Below are positions 1 through 7,843 of a DNA stretch of 64,000 bases, one piece after another. The stretch lies in NCBI GenBank assembly GCA_025201845.1, contig MU603955.1, positions 97,508 through 161,507 on the forward strand, given 5' to 3'. Position numbers and translations under genes: made by a program. The DNA comes from Martensiomyces pterosporus (taxonomy: Eukaryota; Kickxellomycota; Kickxellomycetes; Kickxellales; Kickxellaceae). The notes beneath the pieces are model-generated. The model was not told the DNA's origin. It did no database searches and saw only the letters and a program-made list of their open reading frames with translations. Positions within the stretch are counted from its first letter, which is position 1, and each line of letters opens with the position of its first letter.

Positions 1-573
1 GCATCTGTGTTGTTTGCGAAACACCCCATCGCACGCGCAAGCGGCGGCGGCTTGAGGACCAGCAGCCAGGCGCACCACCATGCGCTGGACTTGAGCTTTA
101 AGAAGAGACAGAGCAAGAAGCCGCTGGTTTCTCTCAGACGCCCGCAGTACGCTGCGACAAGCTCGGACGATGACGATGGGAGCCAAGAGGGTGTCCTGGT
201 GAACGGGCGGAAGACGAGTGCCGAAGGCAGCCTGGAGGCGGGCACGATTCTGGGTATCCACAACATGTACGTGGTGTTCCCACAGTTCGTCATCAACGCC
301 GTTTCGTCTTTGGTGTTTGCCTGGTTTGGCGGCAATAGCAGCAGCGGCGGTAGCGAGCACGGAGCAGCGCGGTCGGTCGAGTACCTGGCAATGAATGCCC
401 TCTTCTCCAGCTCTTCCACGGCAGCTGCATTGGCGGATAGCGGTAACGAGGTGGTCGGGTGGGTGCTGAGGATTGGCGGAGTCAGCGCATTAGTTGCCGC
501 TGCGTTTACGCTCTTCCTGTATGACCGCCAGCGCGTGCGGCGGCACGTTGCAGATAGCCTGACTGTAGACTAA
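1..573 (+). CDS. C-terminal part of a GPH/SUT-type sucrose (alpha-glucoside) proton symporter, 5' end outside window
   Basis: The reading frame is already open at base 1 and ends with TAA at 571-573, giving about 190 residues of a longer membrane protein. The first ~75 visible residues are polar and look like a cytoplasmic loop. Then comes GTILGIHNMYVVFPQF, a segment typical of the penultimate membrane-helix region of plant and fungal SUT/SLC45-like transporters (GPH family of MFS), followed by a hydrophobic helix. After a Ser/Gly-rich loop there is one last helix (EVVGWVLRIGGVSALVAAA) and a short basic tail. By family, the protein would import sucrose or a related glucoside with protons across the plasma membrane. 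The substrate cannot be told from this fragment. MTHFR starts 371 bp downstream on the same strand and is functionally unrelated. Confidence 0.8.
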   Translation, partial: ASVLFAKHPIARASGGGLRTSSQAHHHALDLSFKKRQSKKPLVSLRRPQYAATSSDDDDGSQEGVLVNGRKTSAEGSLEAGTILGIHNMYVVFPQFVINAVSSLVFAWFGGNSSSGGSEHGAARSVEYLAMNALFSSSSTAAALADSGNEVVGWVLRIGGVSALVAAAFTLFLYDRQRVRRHVADSLTVD

Positions 574-943
574 GCACACTCAGGTTAGCCCTCATGTCGT
601 GGAGACTAAATAGCACGCACTCTTCGTTTTCAATGCGTGGGCCGGGTTGCTGAAACTGGAAGGCGGCGCTTCCACGGCGCCTCGTGGGAACTGCGCCATG
701 TGCCCAGCCCAGCTGATTGGCAAGCGGGGAGGCCCAAAAGCAGAAGGCGGGCAGTAGAGAGGATTTGCAAATCGATAATCACAGCTGGCTGCTGGTACCT
801 TTCCCAGCCGACAAGCCCTTTGGTATATGGCGCTTTGCCTGGGCAAGCAGTCGCCCTTTGCTCCTTTCTTTCTTTCTTTCTTTCTTTCTTCAGCCATCAC
901 TTGGTATTAGTATTATTGTCGTTTGTTATATTCCCTACACAGC
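574..943. other. Intergenic, promoter side of MTHFR
   Basis: 370 bp with no supported gene. It holds a TTTC tetranucleotide run (about 864-889), a pyrimidine tract of the kind often found just upstream of fungal starts. The small open frames here look like noise. Confidence 0.6.
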
Positions 944-2910
944 ATGAGAATATCTGAGAAAATCAAGCAGGCCACAGAGAGCGGGCGTCCGTTCTTCTCG
1001 TTCGAGTACTTCCCGCCCAAGACCGAGCAGGTAAGAAGAAAACCGAGGTCCTGAATTTGAATTTGAATTTGAATTTGCGTACGCTGTATGCAGCCATATC
1101 CTTAAACCTAACAGCTGTTCTTTCCATCTGGCGGAAGACTGTGTAGGGCCTCGTCAACCTCTACGACCGCATCGAGCGCATGGCTCGACTTGACCCCCTC
1201 TTCGTGGCCGTGACCTGGGGAGCCGGTGGAGCCACCGCACAGCGTACCCTTGAGCTGTGCGGTGCCTGCCAGGGCGTCTTTGGGATCGAGACGCTGATGC
1301 ACCTAACCTGCACTAACATGGACAAGAAGATGCTGGACTCTGCTCTGGAGAGCGCCAAATCCTCGGGTGTACAGAACATCCTGGCACTGCGTGGCGACAC
1401 TCCACGCGGCGAAGAATACTGGACCGCATGTGACGGCGGATTCACGTACGCCAAGGATCTTGTCCAGTATATTAGGGAGAAGTACGGCGACTACTTTTGT
1501 ATTGGCGTTGCTGGGTACCCGGAGGGCCACACGGAGAACCCCAGCAAGGAGGATGACCTGGAGCACCTGGTGGAGAAGGTGGATGCAGGGGCGGATTTTG
1601 TGGTCTCGCAGCTGTTCTACGACACCGAGGTGTTTCTAAGGTGGGAGAGGAGGTGCAGGGAAAGGGGGATTAAGGTGCCGATTCTGCCGGGCGTACTGCC
1701 CATCCAGTCGTATTTGTCGTTTAGAAGACTGACGTTTTTGACCAAAGTCAGCGTGCCGGAGCACCTGAGAGAGAAACTGGAGGATGTCAAGGCGAACGAC
1801 CAGGCCGTCAAGGATCTGGGCGTGGAGTATGCGGTGGGCATGATCAGTAGGCTGCAGAAGGGGGGCGTGCAGGGGTTCCATCTGACCACACTCAACTTGG
1901 AGAATACCGTGCAGCGCGTGCTGAGCTCCCTGGGAATGGGCTGCACCACTCAGGAGGGATCGTCTGCTGCAGGGGGCAGTGGCTTGATCCTTGGTGACAG
2001 CGCCATCTCGCGTGCGGCCAAATCGTCTGTGCCGCGGGCAGATGGCGGGCGATCGGATTCTCTGGGCACTGAGCTGGTGGCGGCCACCGCCGCAGCCCAG
2101 GAGCAGCAGGATCTGGCCGCCGACCGCAACTCGACGCAGCGCGTGTGGGACGATTTCCCAAACGGCCGGTGGGGCGACGCAAGGTCGCCAGCCTTTGGCA
2201 ACCTCAGCGCATACGGCGCGATGCTCAAGTTCGACCCCAATGAGGCCAGCCAGGTGTGGGGACGCCCGCAGACGCTGGGCGACATATCGTCCCTGTTTGT
2301 GCGCTACGTCGACGGCGCTATACCCTCGCTGCCGTGGAGCGACGAGCCGCTGCTGGCCGAGAGCGGAAAGATCCACGATGAGCTCGTGAGAATCAACAGC
2401 CTGGGGTACTGGACCCTGGCCAGCCAGCCAGCCCTGGATGGCGTCGCTAGCGACGATCGCACGTACGGGTGGGGGCCCCGCGGCGGGTACATTTACCAGA
2501 AGGCGTTTGTCGAGTGCTTTGTGCCCGGCGAAATGTTCCCCCTATTCTTGTCGAGGCTGCAGTCGGCGTCGTCAAGGATCACGTATTATGCGTCGAATAA
2601 GCACGGCGACTTCATGACTAATGCGTACAGCGGCGGCAGCGGTGCCGAGGAAAACTCGACCGCCGTGACGGCGCTTACGTGGGGCGTGTTCCCAGGAAGG
2701 GCGATTGTGCAGCCGACGCTGATTGATAAGATGAATTTCTTGGCTTGGCGCACAGAGGCATTCCAGACGTGGAGGGAGTGGGCGGCCATGTTCCCGCCAG
2801 CCAGCGGCGAGGCACAGTTTTTGAATGCCACGGCAGAGGAGTGCTGGCTGGTCAACGTGGTTGATAACGACTACAAGAGCCCTGATACCATCTGGGATAT
2901 GTTCCAGTAA
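944..2910 (+). CDS. Methylenetetrahydrofolate reductase, two exons
   Basis: Exon 1 is 944-1030 and exon 2 is 1147-2910, joined by a phase-0 GT-AG intron of 116 nt; the product is 616 residues. The ATG at 944 is chosen because MRISEKIKQ...FSFEYFPPKTEQ joins directly to GLVNLYDRIERM, as in yeast Met13. The catalytic TIM barrel fills roughly residues 15-300, with FVAVTWGAGG (48-57), LTCTNM (about 82), NILALRGDTPRG (about 106) and SQLFYDTEVF (about 183). A low-complexity linker near 285-330 leads to the C-terminal eukaryotic regulatory domain (WGVFPGRAIVQP at about 541, LVNVVDNDYKSPDTIWDMF at the end), which binds AdoMet in the family. The enzyme reduces 5,10-methylene-THF to 5-methyl-THF for methionine synthesis, using FAD in the cytosol. 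Length matches the family. Confidence 0.96.
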
Positions 2911-2924
2911 TAAAATAAAATAAA
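2909..2924 (+). terminator. Three overlapping AATAAA polyadenylation signals at the MTHFR stop
   Basis: AATAAA occurs at 2909-2914, 2914-2919 and 2919-2924; the first overlaps the TAA stop codon. The position, immediately at the stop, implies a very short 3' UTR or use of a downstream site. Confidence 0.5.
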
Positions 2925-3351
2925 GCCAGCGGCTGCTCTCGTTGGGAATAGGGGACGGCCAGTTTGTGCGATTGCGGCCAACCTGTGTGCTACAGCAGAG
3001 CGTCCAAGAGGGATGACGACTCGCTGGCACAAACCAAAACATCCGCACGCCCTTTGCCTCACATCCTCTCTCCCGCGTCTCCTCTTTCCTTATCATTCAA
3101 TAGCATTATTCTTTTCTTTTTGACTGACACCCTATGCTTGTTATTATTACGCGCTCTTAGGTTCATTCAGTTCTTCTATACTACTACTGTCCACTAGCCC
3201 AAAAAGCCAATTGCCTGTATTAGCGGGCCAGCGCGCATATACGCACACTCCTATATAACCCCCCAGTCTGCAGGACACTCGCCAGGCGCAACGCTCCACG
3301 CATACGGCTCCCCGCAGCTTTCCCTTATTACTCCTCCTTTCAGACTGTCCT
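2911..3351. other. Intergenic between MTHFR and the MINDY gene
   Basis: 441 bp. After the A-rich signals comes a pyrimidine-rich stretch (about 3050-3190), then a TATA box and a C-rich leader before the ATG at 3352. No gene is supported here. Confidence 0.6.
3252..3258 (+). promoter_or_regulatory. TATA box candidate for the MINDY gene
   Basis: TATATAA lies 94 bp before the ATG at 3352, a normal spacing for fungal TATA promoters. It is followed by a CA/CT-rich leader. Position and sequence are the only evidence. Confidence 0.45.
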
Positions 3352-5256
3352 ATGGACGACAACAAGGAAAAGAGCCCGGCTATTGAGCTGGAGGAAGCCA
3401 GCACCGCCGCCGCCACCAACAGCGCGCAAGAAGAACCCGCGCCAAGCACTGACAGACGCCAAGAAAGCGATGCAAGTGCCGTGGCTGCCAAGACCTCCAC
3501 GGAGGCCAAGGACAACGAGGACGACGGCGATGACGGCACACCTTTGCTCTCAGACGCTGTTGGGTCGTCGTTCGCGGCCAGCGTGCATAACCCGCAAACC
3601 CAGCAGCCTATACACGTTTCAAAGGAGACTGACAACTGGGGCGCCGTGGCGAAGGCCCAGCTCAAGCGCGAGGCGCAGGAATACAGGCTCAAGGACGTCC
3701 AGTGGCAAGACACCCAGACACGGCGCATAAGGGATGTCAAGATAGTCACACAAAACGAGAACGGGCCCTGCCCATTAATTGCCCTGGTCAACGTCCTTGT
3801 GCTCAGCGGCAGCCTGAGCATCGGCCCTGCCTCGCGACAGACAATTACCGACGAGGATCTAATCGGCATGCTGGGCGACTACTTGTTCCGCAACGAAGCG
3901 ACGGAGAGCTCGGACACAGAGGACGGCGGGAGGCAGGTGGCTCCCGGCGAGGCGCCGAGCGTCGATGATGTGAGCACCATTTTGTCGCTGCTGCCTACGC
4001 TGAGTCATGGACTGGACGTCGATCTGCAGTTCTCGCATATCTACGACTTTGCTACCACGCCGGCCACCCGGCTGTTCAAGGCATTCAATGTGGACTTGGT
4101 CCATGGGTGGGTGGTCGACCCCGAGAGCGAGCGATACCTATCGTCGGTCCTGCTGAACGACTGCCGGAATAGCTACGAAGGCGCTGTGGAGTTTATATTT
4201 GCCGCGGATGAGCTTAGCCATGGCCAGGTTGTGGAGGCTGCGAAGAGCGAGAACAGAGGCGTCGACAGAGCGATCAAGGAAGCCGAGGAGCAAGAGAGGC
4301 AGGAGACCAGTGGTCGCCATAACCGCATTTCCACGCTGTTCAAGCGGAAGAGCGGTGCTGGGCAGCTGAGCACCGACCAGCAGCAGACGGTGTACAATGC
4401 AATCGCGCTGAATGAGTGGCTCGACTGCAATGCCACGCAGCTGACGGAATTCGGGCTGCGCATGCTGGGCACTATGCTCCCGAGCAACCATCTGTGCGTG
4501 CTTTTCCGCAACAACCACTTTTCGACCCTGTTTAAGCGCGCTCCAGGAGAGCTGTTTATTCTTTGCACGGATGCGGGGGTCGCCGGAGACGACAGGATTG
4601 TTTGGGAGTCGCTGAGAGATGTGCACCAGATGACGTCGGAGTTTTTGGATTCGCGGTTTGCGAGACCCGCTGCTTCTGGCAGTGGCGGCAGTGGCGGCAG
4701 TGGCGCGGGAGCCAGGTCGTTGTCGGCATCGTCGTCGCCACACGATGCCCAGAGCCAGAAGCAGCATCCGCAGGCGCATTTGAGACCCAATGACAGTGGC
4801 AGCCCGTACTCGTCGGGATCGAGCGACGAAAAGAAGGGGAAAGGCCGAGACGGCTCAGCAGTGCTTAGCAGCGGCGACTTTGTTCAGGAAGCAGCGCCGC
4901 ACACAACCACCGACTCCTCGCAGATCGACGAGGACTATGCGCTGGCTCTGTCGCTGCAGGAGGAGGAGGATAGGCAGATTCAGCGCAAGGACGACAGACA
5001 GAAGCTGCAGGTGCGGCAGCAGGACAAGATGCCGCCCGGCATGGACATGAGGGAGCACGGGCACTTGTATGGCGTGCCTGTGGTGACCAAGGAGGGAGAG
5101 AAGAAGCTGGCACAGGCGATCTTTAGGACCAAGTCGGATGAGAACTTTTCAAGACAAATGGCCGACACCTTCCTGCCACACGAATCGGCGGCCAAGGCTC
5201 AGCCACAGTATACAAAGAGCTCCAAGTCGAGCGAGGACAGGTGTGTCATCTGCTGA
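3352..5256 (+). CDS. MINDY-family (FAM63/Miy1) K48-linkage-selective deubiquitinase with a CaaX-like C-terminus
   Basis: A single exon of 634 residues. The acidic, low-complexity N-terminus (1-100) is followed by the MINDY catalytic core. TQNENGPCPLIALVNVL places the nucleophile at Cys140 with the preceding Gln that forms the oxyanion hole. CVLFRNNHFSTLFK places the catalytic His at 389. A Gly/Ser linker follows (about 440-470). DEDYALALSLQEEED at about 526-540 reads as a ubiquitin-interacting motif. The protein ends in CVIC, a plausible CaaX box for prenylation, which would tether it to membranes. By family it trims K48-linked ubiquitin chains from the distal end. It is flanked by unrelated housekeeping genes on the same strand. 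Family assignment is firm; prenylation is inferred. Confidence 0.93.
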   Translation: MDDNKEKSPAIELEEASTAAATNSAQEEPAPSTDRRQESDASAVAAKTSTEAKDNEDDGDDGTPLLSDAVGSSFAASVHNPQTQQPIHVSKETDNWGAVAKAQLKREAQEYRLKDVQWQDTQTRRIRDVKIVTQNENGPCPLIALVNVLVLSGSLSIGPASRQTITDEDLIGMLGDYLFRNEATESSDTEDGGRQVAPGEAPSVDDVSTILSLLPTLSHGLDVDLQFSHIYDFATTPATRLFKAFNVDLVHGWVVDPESERYLSSVLLNDCRNSYEGAVEFIFAADELSHGQVVEAAKSENRGVDRAIKEAEEQERQETSGRHNRISTLFKRKSGAGQLSTDQQQTVYNAIALNEWLDCNATQLTEFGLRMLGTMLPSNHLCVLFRNNHFSTLFKRAPGELFILCTDAGVAGDDRIVWESLRDVHQMTSEFLDSRFARPAASGSGGSGGSGAGARSLSASSSPHDAQSQKQHPQAHLRPNDSGSPYSSGSSDEKKGKGRDGSAVLSSGDFVQEAAPHTTTDSSQIDEDYALALSLQEEEDRQIQRKDDRQKLQVRQQDKMPPGMDMREHGHLYGVPVVTKEGEKKLAQAIFRTKSDENFSRQMADTFLPHESAAKAQPQYTKSSKSSEDRCVIC

Positions 5257-5376
5257 CCAGCCTTTACATTGCTCTTTCTTTTTTTCTCTTCTTTTCGTTC
5301 CGTACACTCAATTCCACCACTTCTGCTTTGCTGAAAAGCTGTGGCTCTCCGCCCAGCTGCTATGAAGCTAGGCAAA

Positions 5377-5410
5377 GCCAAGCAGCACCTGCCAAGCAGC
5401 ACCTGCCAAG
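5377..5410. repeat. 14-bp direct repeat, 2.4 copies
   Basis: The unit GCCAAGCAGCACCT is repeated in tandem between the MINDY and MAPKK genes. No function is evident. Confidence 0.8.
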
Positions 5411-5626
5411 TCCAGCAAGATCAAGGCTGGCTCCTCGTAATTCCTGTATCCCGTTATTCATCTGCCAATGTCAAGGCACAGCGCTTCTCCCCCTCCCAAG
5501 CACCCTTTCCTGCCTGTCCATCCGCCCCCATCACGCGCCTGGCACAAAGAGGGGCGAGGGCGAGGGCGAGGGCAGCCCATTGGGTTGTTTACTCTTTCTC
5601 TTCTCCCTTGCTTCGCCTCAAAGAAG

Positions 5627-5633
5627 TATAAAG
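5627..5633 (+). promoter_or_regulatory. TATA box candidate for the MAPKK gene
   Basis: TATAAAG lies 454 bp before the MAPKK start. That is too far for a simple leader, but it fits if a 5' UTR intron beginning at 5707 is removed. Confidence 0.35.
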
Positions 5634-6080
5634 CCTGCGTGCTGGTCCTCCTTTGTCTTATTGTACAACACACCTCTTTCTTCTTATTCTCTGGCTGCCA
5701 TACCAGGTAAGAGTAAGTGCTCCTTCTCATTGGCGAGCCTCGCTCTCTTGCTTGACCTCCCTCGTGCGCACGAGTCCAAAAGTGCCCTTCTGTGGATACC
5801 ACTCGGTAGCCCGGAAGCTCGGTCACAGGAAATTGAGGAGAAATAGAGAGAGAGCACACCAGTGACTGAGGCTGTATGTGAAGGCTGCCGGTGCAGCTCC
5901 TTCCATGCACACTGACAGCCCAAGCGCAATTCACTCACATTCTCTTCAATCCCCTCCGTGCTTTCTCAATCAGCATGCGTAATAGGCCTCGCACCCACAC
6001 ACAGAAACAAAAGCAGCTGGAGTAGGCAGGACAGACGCGCACATTAGAAAAACGAGAGGAAGAAGAAGAAGAAGAAACCC

Positions 6081-7424
6081 ATGGCTTCGCTAAATCGGTC
6101 CAATGCGACATCCAACAGACATGCACGCCCAGCAGTTCCGCGGCTGTACATTCCAACCACGCCGCGCGGACAGGCGCCGCCACCGGTGCTTCGGCTAAGC
6201 ATACCCACCAACAATGCCGCGCCGGCTGGCGGGGGGCCCTTGCCGCCACGCGTACAGACCACCAACCTGCCACATGTGGCTGGCGGCGACCAGGCGGCGC
6301 GCAGGCAGTCGCGCGAAATATACCAGCGCAACGTATCTGCAATCGCCGGCGAAGATGGCCCGTCGGCCATGTCCTACCCGGCAGACAGCGCTGCTAATGG
6401 CGGAGACGTGGGTGCTGTGGCCGGGCGGCTTGGGCGGCTCAACATATCCACGCCCAGCAATGCGCCGCCGGCGCTGCAAATCACAGGGAGACGCGACCCC
6501 GCTGCCCCAGCGCTAGGCGCCGCGCAGGCAGAGGATGTGGAGGAGTACGACCTGAAGGACGAGAACATCAAAGTCATGAAGAAGCTGGGCGAGGGCTCCG
6601 TGGGCACGGTGCACAAGGTGGAGTACCTGCCGAAGAAGAAGACAATGGCGCGCAAGCTGATGGCGGTCTACCCGGACGAGACCAACCACCGGCAGATAAT
6701 GCGCGAGCTCAAGCTGCTCAAGCAGTGCCAGTCGCCCTACATCGTCAAGTTCTACGGCGCCTACTACTCGGATGACGACGACGGCCAGTCCATCGCCATC
6801 TGCATGGAGTACTGTGGCGGCGGCAGTCTCGACGGCATATACAAGCGCATCGCCGAGATGCACGGGCACATAGGCGAGGGCGTGCTGGGCAAGGTCGCCG
6901 TTGCGGTGCTCAATGGTCTTGTGCACCTGCACTCGTACAGAGTGATCCACAGAGACGTGAAGCCGTCGAACATCCTTGTCACGGGCAAGGGCGAGATCAA
7001 GCTGTGCGACTTTGGCGTCAGCGGAGAGCTGGTGGACTCGATTGCGCAGACCTTTGTGGGCACCAGCTACTACATGGCGCCGGAGCGGATCCAGGGCGAC
7101 AGATACGCTGTCCAGTCCGACATCTGGTCCCTCGGCCTGACGCTGATTGAAGTCTCGCAGAACCAGTTCCCGTTCCCGCCGCCGGGGCACCGCCAGCTGT
7201 CGGTGATTGAGCTGCTCGAGTACATCATCCACATGCCGGTGCCAGAGATGGACAAGGCCAAGTTCTCGCCAGAGTGCTGCGATTTTGTCAGCGTGTGCTT
7301 GATCAAGGATCCCAACCAGCGGCCGACGCCCAGCCAGCTGCTGGACCACCCGTTCATCAAGAAGGCTGCGAGCAAGAGGCTCGACCTGAAGAAGTGGGTC
7401 CAGCAGGTGTGGATGGGCGCCTAA
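6081..7424 (+). CDS. MAP kinase kinase (MEK/Byr1-Ste7/Mkk1 type)
   Basis: A single exon of 447 residues. The first 155 residues are disordered and contain three related RLxI(P/S)T motifs (21-26, 38-43, 119-124). The kinase domain follows: glycine loop GEGSVGTV (about 171), ATP-binding lysine K192 in TMARKLM, HRDVKPSN with D292, DFGVSG with D310, and APERIQ. The activation segment DSIAQTFVGTSYYMAPERI carries the two MAPKKK target positions Ser320 and Thr324 (S-x3-T, the fungal and animal MAPKK spacing). The protein would phosphorylate Thr and Tyr of a MAP kinase in a pheromone/filamentation or cell-wall-integrity cascade. The MARKL and GEIKLCDFGVSGEL motifs lean towards the MEK1/Byr1/Ste7 branch, while the FPFPPPG stretch recalls Mkk1/Pek1, so I leave the branch open. 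Confidence 0.93.
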   Translation: MASLNRSNATSNRHARPAVPRLYIPTTPRGQAPPPVLRLSIPTNNAAPAGGGPLPPRVQTTNLPHVAGGDQAARRQSREIYQRNVSAIAGEDGPSAMSYPADSAANGGDVGAVAGRLGRLNISTPSNAPPALQITGRRDPAAPALGAAQAEDVEEYDLKDENIKVMKKLGEGSVGTVHKVEYLPKKKTMARKLMAVYPDETNHRQIMRELKLLKQCQSPYIVKFYGAYYSDDDDGQSIAICMEYCGGGSLDGIYKRIAEMHGHIGEGVLGKVAVAVLNGLVHLHSYRVIHRDVKPSNILVTGKGEIKLCDFGVSGELVDSIAQTFVGTSYYMAPERIQGDRYAVQSDIWSLGLTLIEVSQNQFPFPPPGHRQLSVIELLEYIIHMPVPEMDKAKFSPECCDFVSVCLIKDPNQRPTPSQLLDHPFIKKAASKRLDLKKWVQQVWMGA

Positions 7425-7843
7425 GCAGCATAGACTTTTGGGGGTGGGGCATCAGCGGGCGCCAGGAGGAGCGGGGCATATGTGCACCCACATACACACC
7501 CCCTGCACGTACAAGAGCCGCCGCCCGCTGCTGCAGCCCTCCTTCCTTCGTTCATAGCCTTGGTCCACTTTGTGCTCTATACACCCTCTCTCCGCCTCTA
7601 CAAATACACAATCCATCCTCCACATGAATAGCACACAGGCAAAAAGCAGCACGGGTGCAATGGCATGCTGTGTGCAGGTGGCGGATGGTGGTTGGAGTAG
7701 GCTTGGATGAATAAATAATAAAGAAAAACGGGAGAGAGAGAGGCACAATTTGACATTAAAAGACAGGAAAGAGAAGAAAGTAGGGCTGGGAGAGAAAGAC
7801 AAAGCAGAAGGGGCGGAGAAAACCCCCTTCTCCAGACGGTTAC
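7425..7843. other. Convergent intergenic region, MAPKK and cyclin 3' ends
   Basis: 419 bp between two genes that end towards each other. AATAAA at 7710-7715 may serve the MAPKK transcript, although it is 286 nt past the stop. No gene is supported. Confidence 0.55.

Larger units (their letters stand above)
5257..6080. other. Intergenic and probable 5' leader of the MAPKK gene
   Basis: 824 bp. Contents in order: a pyrimidine tract after the MINDY stop, 2.4 copies of a 14-bp direct repeat (5377-5410), a G-quadruplex-type run (5551-5572), a TATA box (5627-5633), a consensus splice donor CAG|GTAAGA at 5707, and a GA-rich stretch just before the ATG at 6081. No coding gene is supported. Confidence 0.6.
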
